The notes below the pieces were generated by a model. The model had not been told where the DNA came from. It ran no database searches and was given only the letters and a program-made list of their open reading frames with translations. Made by a program: the position numbers and the translations under genes. This document shows positions 1-10,377 of a stretch of DNA of 64,000 nucleotides, one piece after another. This DNA is from Amyelois transitella (taxonomy: Eukaryota > Arthropoda > Insecta > Lepidoptera > Pyralidae), in assembly GCF_032362555.1 (NCBI RefSeq), contig NC_083515.1, positions 9,459,001 to 9,523,000 on the forward strand, read 5' to 3'. How positions within the stretch are numbered: the stretch's first letter is position 1; each line of letters starts with the position of its first letter.

Positions 1-1193
1 CGCGGCAACCCTAGTTCGTTGTTTTGGTGAACAGACCAAAAGTGCGGTGGAAATAAAGGTTGTGATCTGGTAATTGTAATCGTAGTTCCTCCTCCTCCTA
101 GTGACTTTCTTCTGCCACAAACGTAATATGTTTCGAACCACTCCGTTAAGGGCTCTGCTTCCTGAGGCAAAACTTCTTCTTTTAGCATATGAAACGCTGT
201 CGGAATATCATCTGGCGGCAAATATGCCAAGGCAACTAGTTGTCGTAAGCTTACAGCAAAGTTACTATCTTGTCCGTAGCGCACCGATAATCCAAACTCT
301 TGTATTCGCCTCCATACGTTTTGTCCTAAATGAAATAAACATCCGTTATGAAGAGCGTCCGGAAATTCAATTCTAACCGCGTTAATAACGGCTATTTCAA
401 AATCCGTCATTATATGATTCGGGTTTAATTGAAACCCCTCTTCAGCTGCGTAAGATTTCAGTTCTTGAAAAAGGTGCATGTATGCACTTTCAGTTTTTGA
501 CGTCATTAAACAATACATCAAAGGCACAATTTTTCTGTGATCATCTATTCCAATAATACCGTGGATGGAGTATATCTGTTGAAATATCCAAGGGCAAGTT
601 TTAAACGTACCATCCATAATCCAAATTAATGATTCATGTAAAATCTTTATATTTTTTTTTGTACAAAAAATTATTATTCGCTGACCGTCATCAAATGATA
701 GATCGCGAGCCAAGAATGCTTCACCAGCGGCTGTCTTATGATTATCTGGAAAGTCAATTTCGTCCAATGTGGATGGTTCTTTTGGCTTGTCCTTAGCCCG
801 AGCACGTTTCACAATTTGTCTTAATGCGTTTTTGTTACTTATAGAGCATGCACTTGTACTGGGTACTTCTAATAAGTGCTTATTGATAAGTTGCGTTGGT
901 TTATCACTGCTCGCCGCCAACGCATCCTGTTTGAGGTTGTTCGATAATTTAATTGCATCTATCTTGTTAGGAGACGGTGCATGAGAATGTTCACTCATTT
1001 CTTTGATTACATTATGTACACCAGAATTAGCTGTTTCTGTTATTAATGTGCTCGAACAAAACTTATCATCTTTTTGATTACAGCACCAATAACATTTATT
1101 TTTCACTTTTTTGTTTAAATAAAAACAATAGCCACCACAAATTATTAACTCTTTTCCGCGATTAGATTTTGCCACTACTATTGATGCCGACAT
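1..1193 (-). CDS. FLYWCH zinc finger / MULE transposase-like protein (partial, C-terminus off the window)
   Basis: A single uninterrupted frame runs from an ATG at 1193 (MSASIVVAKSNRGKELIICG) to the left edge: 397 codons with no stop and no intron. The N-terminus has a FLYWCH-type Cys/His pattern (residues about 7-70; GGYCFYLNKKVKNKCYWCC and later a HSHAPSP end). Residues about 180-390 resemble a MULE (Mutator-like) DDE domain: IWIMDGTFKTCP carries the first Asp and NHIMTDFEIAVINAV the second, followed by HNGCLFHLGQNVWRRI and WFETYYVCGRRK. These motifs are my own recognition, not a database result. Such ORFs occur as transposases and as domesticated FLYWCH proteins, and no terminal inverted repeat was found upstream to decide. 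The clean frame argues for a young or functional copy. Confidence 0.75.
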   Translation of the reverse strand, partial: MSASIVVAKSNRGKELIICGGYCFYLNKKVKNKCYWCCNQKDDKFCSSTLITETANSGVHNVIKEMSEHSHAPSPNKIDAIKLSNNLKQDALAASSDKPTQLINKHLLEVPSTSACSISNKNALRQIVKRARAKDKPKEPSTLDEIDFPDNHKTAAGEAFLARDLSFDDGQRIIIFCTKKNIKILHESLIWIMDGTFKTCPWIFQQIYSIHGIIGIDDHRKIVPLMYCLMTSKTESAYMHLFQELKSYAAEEGFQLNPNHIMTDFEIAVINAVRIEFPDALHNGCLFHLGQNVWRRIQEFGLSVRYGQDSNFAVSLRQLVALAYLPPDDIPTAFHMLKEEVLPQEAEPLTEWFETYYVCGRRKSLGGGGTTITITRSQPLFPPHFWSVHQNNELGLP

Positions 1194-2175
1194 GTTTCCG
1201 ACTGCAGAAGCATTTGTCTAAGTACCTAACAAATAATTTATAACTAAAGTTGGAATATTGTGGGTATTAGAAAAAAATTTTTTTTTCAAATACCATAGAA
1301 ATTTTTTTTTTTCAAATTCCTACGATTACATAGTACGTAGATATTCAAAAATGCCTATGAGATTTATCAATAATGAAAAATAATAATAAACATTGTTGAT
1401 TGCCACTAAGTAGTTATCATTTTATTATTAGATGTGGTTTTGATTACCTTTCGATACAACAAGCCATCGATGTAGCGTACAGTCGAGGCAGAAACCCGTC
1501 GAGGTAAAAATCTTTCGAGGTAGTGATCTTTCGAGGTAATGACCCTTCGACAAAGCATACCATCGAGGTAGGGACATCGAGGTATCGAGCTTCGAGCTAA
1601 CGTCATTCGAACCTGAGTACGAAACCCAACATCCATACATCCATACAAACTTTCGCCTTTATAATAGTAGTAGGATATTTTACAGGTGTTTACAAAAGTG
1701 GGGATGCAAATGAATAATAATGAAAATAGTTTTATATTGCCATTTAATATTATAACAACATAGATCAACAAACTTGTTGAGTTACCATACTTGGATATTG
1801 TCAAAAGTACAAATTTTGTAATGCCATTTTAGATTTTAAGATTTTATTTTAATGCATTGCCAAACTTTTGGAGACTAGGCACCTATTTATATATTTAGGC
1901 AGATCATAAAAACACATTTCAATTAACGACGACGCACTTCACATAAAATCGCAACTTTTCACAATGCTGCTTATGTATTTTGTTAATAATTTAATTGTAC
2001 TGTAATGAGGGACATCAGTGTCAACAGTAATTCCGCTTCTCCAACCCAAAAACTAATCACAGCTGCTGTTTTTACAATTTGTCAAATCATTTCTATTTAT
2101 TTCTAGAACCTTCTGTGAATAATATTGACCGTAATAACAAAAATTTCCTTATTACAGTACCTACTTGAACAGTTC
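1194..2175. other. Intergenic, AT-rich, with a 16-bp minisatellite
   Basis: No supportable gene. It holds poly-T tracts near 1275-1315, the TCGA-phased minisatellite at about 1451-1610 (listed separately) and plain AT-rich DNA after 1640. The antisense reading frames across the minisatellite are repeat-encoded and have no recognisable domain. Confidence 0.7.
1451..1610. repeat. 16-bp minisatellite with TCGA at every period
   Basis: The tetramer TCGA occurs at 1451, 1467, 1483, 1499, 1515, 1531, 1547 and 1563, an exact 16-base step eight times, usually as TCGAGGTA or TCGAGGCA. Four further TCGA words follow at shorter spacing (1577, 1585, 1592, 1607). The bases between are diverged, so this is an old or loosely constrained tandem repeat. 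Confidence 0.85.
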
Positions 2176-3680
2176 TCATACAAAGTTCAATGTCTTTTTC
2201 ATTTCTTCCAAGATGATCTTGTCAATTGTATTCCTATTCTCTCTTGTTACCTGTAAAAGATTAAATTATGATGTGTGAACTACCTTCATATTTATTACTT
2301 TTATTAAATCAATCAATCAATATGTTTTTATTTGTGAATAGGTACAGCCCTGATAGTTATGCGGGCTACTAAAACGCCATAGTCCATACCATGCTGTGGG
2401 GACAGACTCCTCTTTAGAGGGATTATGACATAACTGTGCTTAACACCAGATAACTTATTGATGAATGATAATATGCTTATTTTCTCACTTTCTAGCCTTA
2501 AAGCTAACTGGAGTGATAGAAAGAGAGAGAAGATAATATTCAACATTCAGAAAAAAGGAACAGAAGGATGATCAGTTAAATTTAAAATTGGCCTCTAACT
2601 CTACATACCATAAAAACTTTGGCATGTCTATGATTCCTTATAGCTTCTATAAGATTATCACTCTTCCTCGCAGGTATTGTGGCAAGAACTATGTTGTTTG
2701 ATGTATCGCTGAAAATTTCTTTCACTTTGGATTTGAATGGCTGACTGAAGAACTCCATTTTACCTATTTCATCAATCACCATCAAGTGGTTAGCTTCCAT
2801 CTGAAAAAAAAAATAACACTATCTCCAAGAGATTTGTCACCATGTTTTACTACTAACTGTAGCTCCCAAATTTAAGTAATTTTTTTTTTAATTTACCTAC
2901 TTACAACAATGGAGGTAGATAGGTATTTAATAAAAGTTCTTTACATACAACATTAATTGTTTACCAAAATAAATTGAACCATGTAATAATTATAAGTTAC
3001 CTAAGCTTAACACACCTAACGGACCCAGCTTTACAACAAACTTAAGAGTGTACAGACAATTCTTATTTTCAATCTCATCCTACTGCTTGTTTTATCGCAC
3101 CTAACAAACCCACTTTTCTTACATGAATAGACGAATAGACTCACTATACTCACATTCTAGAGACACCCCTACTATACTAGACACCTTTAAAAATGATCCT
3201 AGACAAAGATCAAGTTCCTTATTTCCACAGAGCTTACACAATGAGTCGACGCGCTCATTTTACAGAGAAAATAGTTAACAAAAATATAGACCTTTTGCAA
3301 GGAAGGCAAAGCAATTTTCTCGAATTCTTGAACAGTGACTCCATACTTCCCAACTTTATACTTTGCAGGGTTACTCAAGAGTGATTCTTCTCTTGCTAAC
3401 GGTCCTCTTTCACCGTCCAAGGTGACCACATCAAAACCCTCTCGGACTCTATTCCTCCTGACTTCTTCAGTGTAAAATCCTGATGTAGGAACTCCTTTCT
3501 CCCGCAGCAAAGACGAGATTTTCTTCGTCAACGTAGTCTTGCCTACTCCTGAAAAGCTGTTGTTTGTTATGAAGGTTTATGCTTAAAACACAGATAAAGA
3601 TTTTGTGGATAAATAATGCAAATTATAACCTAACCAGGGTCCCCGGTAAGTATGAAATACTTGATGTTGGTCTTAGACAT
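2176..3680 (-). CDS. NTPCR: Cancer-related nucleoside-triphosphatase homologue (NTPCR / THEP1 family)
   Basis: Four exons read on the minus strand: 3680-3635, 3548-3292, 2800-2609 and 2250-2176 (stop TGA). Phases agree throughout and give 189 residues, close to the roughly 190 of animal NTPCR. Walker A GDPGVGKT (residues 13-20) is split by intron 1. The family block GFDVVTLDGERGPLAR is in exon 2. Walker B with its partner glutamate (MVIDEIGKMEFFSQPF, residues 108-123) is in exon 3. The family hydrolyses NTPs to NDPs slowly in vitro; its cellular role is poorly known. The donor of exon 1 (GTTAGG) and of exon 2 (GTCTAT) are weak but keep phase. The gene is divergent from ECHS1, with the two start codons 525 bp apart. 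Confidence 0.9.
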
Positions 3681-4204
3681 ATTTTTTAAATAATCTCTTA
3701 ATGTGTGTGATAATTTATTCACTCATGGAATTTTATTGAAAAGCACAAAGCAAAGCACAGCAAGTGTACTAAATTATGTTTATGAATGAAGTAACACAAC
3801 ACATTGACAGAACAGCTGACGTGAAGCAAATAGCCAACTGAATGATAGATCAACAAAGGTCTTGCCAACCTTTTAAACTAATTAGATTAATAATGAATAT
3901 TGCGTTCTTGATAATGAAAAACCAACATTTTTAGTTCGAACTTACTTACCTAATTATAATTTTAATTGAAGAATATAAATATGCTTATGTATGCAAGTCT
4001 TACATAATTTGAAAGTAAACTAAAGAAAAAAAGCGTATTTGGAATGAATCTTTAACTAGTTTTTTTTTTTTGTTATCACTCACGTCATGTCATTTTATTA
4101 TCAACGCCGTTTCCCAACCAAGCCCCGAACTGAGTCGCCGATTCAAAGTTCACTTTCGAAGTTGTTTTTCCCGAAACCAATCTGCAAACTTTTTTTTATA
4201 AATA
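3681..4204. promoter_or_regulatory. Shared 5' region between NTPCR (-) and ECHS1 (+)
   Basis: Two divergent start codons face away from this 524-bp AT-rich segment, so both promoters and 5' UTRs must lie here unless non-coding first exons lie elsewhere. I see no repeat and no clear TATA box or other core-promoter element that I would defend. Confidence 0.45.
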
Positions 4205-7200
4205 ATGGCATCCACGTCTTATTTCGCTCGTCTTCTTATAGGAAAAAGTGTTATCAATGCCCGCCATACAGTAGGAACTAACACCAAATTTGTGAAATTT
4301 TATAGTGCTGGTATGTAATAATTTCTACCATATCTATTGTTAGTAGGTTTTGTGATAAAAGTAAATACCCGTACAATATGAATCTAATGAACATGAATAT
4401 TATAATCAAAGTTTATATAAATCTATATATTTTTTTTTCATAATATACATGTTTGTTTCTAAAAATACTTTTCAGTATATAAAACTTTTTGTAAATTAAA
4501 AAAAACAGTAATGTAGCATATATCAACGTACATCAAACAATACATAGGCAACACTTCGGACTGTTGGCTCTGTATACCCCGTTAGGGATTTAGACGCGAT
4601 TATATGTATGTATATAAATACATATGTATAATCCAAAGCCATGATTGAATCTAGTATGTACACACACAATTGCCTCTTTCCCAGAGGAGTAGTCACAGAC
4701 TGCCAACATCTTTCCATTTGTTCCATTCCATCCCTTCACATTCAGTCATGTACATACATACATATGATCACATCTATATCGCATGCAGGTAGACAGAGCC
4801 AACAGTCTTGAAAAGACAGATAGGCCAAATTCATCATTTTGACTTAATGATAGAATTGGGATTCAAATAGTGACAGTTGCTATCCCATCGCCTAAAAGAA
4901 GAATCCCAAGTTGAGAAGCCTATCTCCGACTTGCAGCCCAGTGTTTTTCAATGACCATGAACTTTACAAAGATTTTTATTTTACTAAACCCAGATTGAGT
5001 AAGCCATGTACCTAATATCATGGAACCAATCTTACCTCATCTGTGGGACTTAGAAACATGGGAAATTTAGATTACCTAAGTAAATTCTGAAGTAAGTAAA
5101 GGATTAGGCAATCCACTTTGAAGCTTGCTTGATGAGTTCTTTAGTTATCTCTTACTACATTCACAAAAGAGTGGCATCAAAAGCACTATATTACTCATCA
5201 TACACAATTTTATATCAAACCTACTATTTTAATACTGTTCTTATTATAATCATTACTATCTTCAGTATTACTTATAACTTTGTTATTGTTGCATAAGTAA
5301 ATAGCATTACAGATAAAATATTTAAAAATTGTTAATAACATGATAAAAGATGTGAGGTGGGTCTTCTTATCATCATTGTCTGATAACAATAATTAAACTT
5401 GTGACTTTGACCAAGCAATATGGCATGATAACAATAGTATCTCACTAAGATTTGAATTTGAATAAAGTTGACAAAATGTGATTATTATAATAATCTACCT
5501 AATTTAAATAAAGTAAATTTTTTAACCAAGAACTAAAAAAAATATTAACATAAAAATTTATCTTTACTGTCATTAAGGATCAAAGTTCCACACTAAAAAA
5601 TATATAAACTAGCTTAATCTAGGCCTTCTCTCCTGCAGAATTTTCAAACAAAAATGTAGACACTGTTTGACCTTGGGTAATTAACTATATCCAAACAAAA
5701 AATCGATCAAATGGTTTAGTCTTGAAATCATAACAGGCAGACATCTACTTGAAATTTAGCGTATATACATATAATAAGAGTCTGTAGCTCATCGATCAAA
5801 TCTAGTAAAAGCTCAAAGTTCCCGTAGGATTTGCGAAAAACCTGCATTCTTTTGTAATTGGCGCTAAATCCACGCGCGTAAGTGGCGCTAAATAAAAAAC
5901 GCGGGCGGAGCTGCGGGTAAAAGACGGCTAATAGGCAACAAAAGCTACTTACAAAACTGAATACCTGCTAAAGTTTTCCAACATCTCACTCCACAGCACC
6001 CACATATGAAAACATTAAGATAGACGTTGTTGGCACCAAGAAGAATGTGGGACTCATCCAGCTGAACCGGCCCAAGGCTCTGAACGCGCTCTGCAAACCT
6101 CTCTTCGTGGAACTGGGTAAAGCTGTCGTGGACTTTGACAAAGATGACAGTATTGCAGCGATTGTCATCACTGGTATGTTTTTTAAGAATTGAAATTTAA
6201 CTGACATCTTACCCTTCTTTCAACCGTCTTCAAAAAAAGAAGGAGGTTCTCAATTCGACCGTATTTCTTTTTATGTCAGTGTGGTCATATCTGAACTCTT
6301 CTTCCTGGCTATGGTCATGTTTGCTTCTTGACCTCGGACCCCCATGTCTGCCTATAAACACGACCTTGGATTGGATAAGTCAGAATGAGACTGCCTACTG
6401 ACTTCCGCCACCATAAAGGAAGCCTTCCTCACCAATATTTGATTACACAATCAGTTGACCAAATGTGTAGGTTTTCTCAAGATGGTTACCTTACCTTAAG
6501 ATCATGGTATCAGGCAAACTAATGTATTTATACAACTCTGGTACATACATAACATATCGTTTGGTACATACATATATGGCCAACCTGTGTACATCATTTT
6601 TTTTTTAGTTGAGGACGTTTCGGGTCCCGTAACTCACTTAAATCACAGTAAAAATAAGTAAGTTCCGGCCTCCGCGGCACGCGCGACGCCGATTTTATCG
6701 CGCGATAACTATCGCTTTTTATTATGACCTGAAACGGAACAGCGTTAAATTTTCGCGCGATAAAATAAAAATATGCGCGTGCCTTGCTACGATAGCTAGT
6801 ATTAATTATATTAATATTTACATTGTATATTATTTTTCAGGTAACGAGAAAGCGTTCGCGGCCGGCGCCGACATCAAGGAGATGCAGAACAACACATACA
6901 GCTCCAACCAGAGGCAGGGCTTCCTCAGGGAGTGGGAGGACGTCAGTAACTGCGGGAAACCTGTCATCGCGGCGGTGAATGGGTTCGCGGTCAGTCTCTC
7001 ACTTCTTCCAATGACCATTTCCCTGCCCCCCCTTTCATAGCCTTTTATATGTGGAGACACCCATTTACTTTTCGGGGTTAGGTACTTTATCTTATATATA
7101 GGTATAATTCTTGTGTCACAATGTTCGTTTCTTTCTCATGGGTGTCGTAAAAGGTGACTAAGGGATAGGCTTACATACTTGTGATTCTTTTTTTAGGCGA

Positions 7201-10200
7201 TGGGCTACCAACCTGTCACTATTTGGATCTCAATTCCATCATTAAGCCGAGCAGCTGAATGTGGCCATTCAGTCTTTTCGGGACTATTGGCACTGTCTAC
7301 CCCGTAAGGAATATAGACGTGACTTTATGTATGTATATATGTACAATGTTCGTTCCCGTACTCCTCCGTAACGGCTTGACCGATTCTCATTAAATTTTGT
7401 GAGCATATTGAGTAGGTCTGAGAGTCTGCCAACATCTATTTCTCATACCAAGTGAAAAGGGTTGTCCAGCGTTAACATTTTTTTTTACCAGAAATTATTT
7501 AAATATTATTTATATGGCAAAACAACGTTTGCCGGGACAGCTAGTAATTATATTGTATAAGTGTTGATTAATTGCCTATAAATTATTTATTAAAAAACAA
7601 ATGTCTATAGCAATATCGGATAGTGTAACTTGCTAACGATGAAAGAATTTTGCAAAAGGTTAGGAAGCTTCGGACTTTACCCGCGTCTCAAACAAATAAA
7701 TTCACAAACGCTTACCTCTTTATAAGTAATATTAGTTAAGATAAACGCCATTTATAGAAGTAAGATCCCAGCATTAAAGAATAGGACCGCTCTTTCTGTT
7801 TCCCGTCGATGTCGTAATGGCCGACTATGGGAACAACGAACCGCTTCCTCAAAGGTGTTGACGTGAAATAGACAGCTCAGGTCGTCAATATACAGCCATA
7901 TTCGTATTATAGTGAGTAAAATGAGAGACAGTCATTTGAAGTATAATGAAAAAAGATATTGAACTGACATCCGCAACCCGCTTATGTGCTGTGTGGTTCC
8001 CGGCACCAATACAGAAAAGAACAGGACCACTCTATGCCTTACCCATGGATGTCGTAAAAGATGACTAAGGGATAGGCTCTTAAACTTGGAATTCTTCTTT
8101 TAGGCGATGGGCTAGCAACCTGCAACTATTTGAATCTCAATTCTATCATTAAGCCAACCAGCTGATCGTGGCCTATCAGTCTTTCAAGACTGTTGGCTCT
8201 GTCTACCCCGTATTGTAAATAGACGTGACTATATGCATATATGTATCCGCAACCCAAAGGTAGGGCGTCCTTGAAAACCAAAATACATATATATATAACT
8301 AACTTGGGTAGTCCTGTCGTGCCGCTGGTTGAAAGCAAATACAGAGTTGTATCTTCCGGGTCGAAATCTGTTACCTTGAAACCGTCCATAGGTAAACTTA
8401 TTTATATATAACTTGTTTATTTCAGCTCGGCGGTGGTTGCGAATTGGCTATGCTTTGCGACATCATCTACGCGGGAGATAAGGCGAAGTTCGGTCAGCCC
8501 GAGATCAACATTGGCACCATTCCTGGAGCTGGTGGCACCCAGAGACTGCCCAGATACGTTGGCAAGTCTAAAGCCATGGAGATCGTCCTGACTGGTAACT
8601 TCGTTGATGCTCATGAAGCGGAGAAAATGGGTGAGTAATTCATGTAGTTTGTCGGCTTTGTTGCACAGGTCAAGATTAAGGTCAGGTCAAGAGTGCCCTA
8701 AACCGAAGAGTTTGCATGGAGAGAATGATGACTATGGATGTAGCGAAAGAACAAATAGATAGATTTAGTCTTTGCCTACCCCTCCAAGAAAGTGGTGTGA
8801 TTTTATGTATAGCACAGGTTATGAGCCTCTGAGCTATATGGTCACGAATGTTTAAAGGCATATGTCATATCTTCTCTTTCTTTTTAACATTACCTCGACA
8901 CATTGATTCGGTGCCCCCTATTTTAAAATACTTGCTATGAATATAACAGTTTCAAATCCCAGCAATGAGTTTTTCTGAGTGTGTACATTAGTTTTAGTGC
9001 ACACCGTTGCTCTTGACACGGTGAGGTAACCTGCATATTCAGGCAACTGAATGTGTAACCTTGATCCAATACGGATGAGGTCTTGCAAAGGTTGTGGAAG
9101 TCAGTCTCAGATGGGAGCCTCATTGTGTAAAAACCTGACTCATCCAATCCTGGATCATGTTCAAAAATGCGCATCCCGGTCGTGAGGTCGTAGAGGTGAG
9201 TAAGTCGTAGAGGTGTGGATGCAATCGGGACTGATGCCAGGATGAAGGAGATTTACAATAAAAAATATATACTAAAATTGAAATCTATACTAATATTATA
9301 AAGCTGAAGAGTTTGTGTTTGTTTGAAAGCGCTAATCTCAAGAACTACTGGTTCGAATTGAAAAAAATATTTTTGCGTTGAACAGACCATTTATCGAGGA
9401 AGGCTTTAGGCTTCACTATGCAACTATAAAGAGCAAAGAGATAATGGAATATGTGAAAAAAACGGGCAAAATTATTCATCCTTGAGGGCTTCAATGAAGC
9501 CCAAAATAACAATTCCACGCGGACGAAGTCGCGGGCACAGGTAGTCAGATATAATTATTTATTTACACCTTCATTAATCATTTTACAGGGCTAGTCAGCA
9601 AAGTGTTCCCAGCGGAGAAGCTTCTAGAAGAGACAATCAAACTAGCTGAAAGGATCGGCACGCACTCTCCCCTGATCGTCAAGATGGCGAAGCAGGCCGT
9701 CAACCAGGCGTACGAGACCACACTGAAGTCGGGGCTGCAGTTTGAGAAGTCCATCTTCTATGGAACTTTTGCTACGGTGGGTATTTTGAAAATGTAGATG
9801 CTTCTTATAGAGAAGTTACTAGATGGAGTCACTATTAAACAAAGGAAAAAAGGATCGGCCATACTGAAATCAGAACTGCAGTCTGAGAAGTCTTCTGTGG
9901 AACTTTACTTACGGCGGGTACTTGAATAAATTAATGTGCGTTTTATAGATTTATAGAGAAGTTTCTAGACGATCAAAATAACTAGCGGAAAGGATTGACA
10001 CACACTGAAATCCGGGTTGTAGTTTGAGAAGTCCATTTTCTATGGAACTTTTGTGACGGTAAGACTCCTTCATTTCGGAACCAACGGACATTTGTAACAA
10101 TTACTGGGTAGAAAGAGTTGACAGTCACTGGCTGGAAATCCATGTTTAGCTGGTGGTTTAGTAAGATAGACAGGGTTTGGTAAAAAAGAAAATCCTAAGT

Positions 10201-10377
10201 TTTTAAGTTATGATTGACTTTTAAAATCTATGCAGGAGCAGGTAAAGGTTTTTTCTTCGTTCACATTCCAGAATGGAATCAAAATAAATTCCTATTTCTT
10301 TTTTTTTGCAGGAGGATCGCAAAGAAGGTATGACTGCGTTCATTGAGAAGAGACCCCCTAACTTCAAGAACGAATAA
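4205..10377 (+). CDS. ECHS1: Enoyl-CoA hydratase, short chain, mitochondrial
   Basis: Six exons: 4205-4310, 5997-6173, 6841-6989, 8426-8630, 9589-9776 and 10312-10377. They are phase-consistent, all GT-AG, giving 296 residues (human ECHS1 290). The enzyme hydrates 2-trans-enoyl-CoA in mitochondrial beta-oxidation. The first ~35 residues are basic and hydroxylated without acidic residues, a mitochondrial targeting signal. The oxyanion-hole segment [11 protein letters not shown] is at about 99-109. Both catalytic glutamates are present: E150 in [11 protein letters not shown] and E170 in [19 protein letters not shown]. The C-terminal helices end with [10 protein letters not shown]. Introns hold SINE-like elements, a tRNA-SINE, a Helitron and decayed copies of exon 5. 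Confidence 0.96.
4553..4925. repeat. SINE-like element fragments in ECHS1 intron 1
   Basis: A plus-oriented tail (TGTTGGCTCTGTATACCCCG, then a TATG-rich run to about 4628) is followed at 4760-4925 by a minus-oriented copy of the same ~250-bp family (GTAGACAGAGCCAACAGTC ... CATCGCCTAAAAGAAGAATC). Many other copies occur across the window. Confidence 0.75.
6685..6770. repeat. Short inverted repeat around TTATCGCGCGATAA in ECHS1 intron 2
   Basis: ATTTTATCGCGCGATAA near 6692-6708 is matched in inverse by TTTTCGCGCGATAAAAT near 6749-6766, and each arm also contains its own palindrome ATCGCGCGAT-like core. It is a small hairpin-capable segment, perhaps the remnant of a MITE; family unknown. Confidence 0.5.
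7120..7340 (+). repeat. SINE-like lepidopteran element, 5'-truncated copy
   Basis: Runs from the GGGTGTCGTAAAAGGTGACT motif through GGCGATGGGCTACCAACCTG and CTGTCTACCCCGTAAGG to a TATGTATGTATATATG tail. Lies in ECHS1 intron 3. Confidence 0.8.
7344..7544 (+). mobile_element. Non-autonomous Helitron-like element with 3' CTAG
   Basis: Begins near GTTCGTTCCCGTACTCCTCC and ends GCCGGGACAGCTAG followed by T, the Helitron 3' signature. The 5' half is shared with the segment at about 25045-25145. The 5' border is uncertain because it abuts the preceding element's tail. Confidence 0.6.
7990..8250 (+). repeat. SINE-like lepidopteran element, near full length
   Basis: Shows the complete order of family motifs: GTGTGGTTCCCGGCACCAAT head, CCCATGGATGTCGTAAAAG, GGCGATGGGCTAGCAACCTG, a CTGTCTACCCCG block, and a TATATGCATATATG tail. 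It is the best example in ECHS1 intron 3 to use as a reference for the family. Confidence 0.85.
8688..8805 (+). mobile_element. LINE 3'-end fragment (C-terminal 'YPSGK' tail family)
   Basis: Diverged plus-strand copy of the LINE 3' end seen better at 13.8 and 51.7 kb (AGGTCAGGTCAAGAGTGCCC ... TTTGCCTACCCCTCC ... TTTTATGTAT). Only the last ~110 bp remain, in ECHS1 intron 4. Confidence 0.6.
8930..9240 (+). repeat. tRNA-derived SINE fragment
   Basis: Contains a B-box-like AGTTTCAAATCCCAGC, then CGGTGAGGTAACCTGCATATTC and CAGGCAACTGAATGTG blocks that recur in the copy at 18.87-19.17 kb, and a 3' block CTGACTCATCCAATCCTGG shared with 42.48-42.57 kb. No intact A box was seen. Confidence 0.6.
9284..9544 (+). 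mobile_element. Non-autonomous Helitron (Lep1-like), ~260 bp
   Basis: Starts TCTATACTAATATTATAAAG and ends with a hairpin ACGCGGACGAAGTCGCGG and GCACAGGTAG, sitting between A and T as Helitrons do. The terminal CTAG has become GTAG, so this copy is probably immobile. It matches copies at 26.8 and 38.0 kb. Confidence 0.85.
9849..10064 (+). pseudogene. Two decayed partial duplicates of ECHS1 exon 5 inside intron 5
   Basis: Segments at about 9849-9975 and 9981-10064 repeat the 3' part of exon 5 and the start of intron 5 (for example TTTGAGAAGTCCATTTTCTA and TATAGAGAAGTTTCTAGA). Both lack the same ~57 nt of the true exon (the [15 protein letters not shown] coding part), so one is probably a copy of the other. 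In the second copy the frame meets TGA after ERIDTH, so it could not replace exon 5, yet it ends in a good donor, ACG/GTAAGA. The first has lost its donor GT. Confidence 0.8.

Noticed and set aside
1406-1804. 132-codon minus frame
   Set aside because: Encoded largely by the 16-bp minisatellite; repetitive peptide with no recognisable family.
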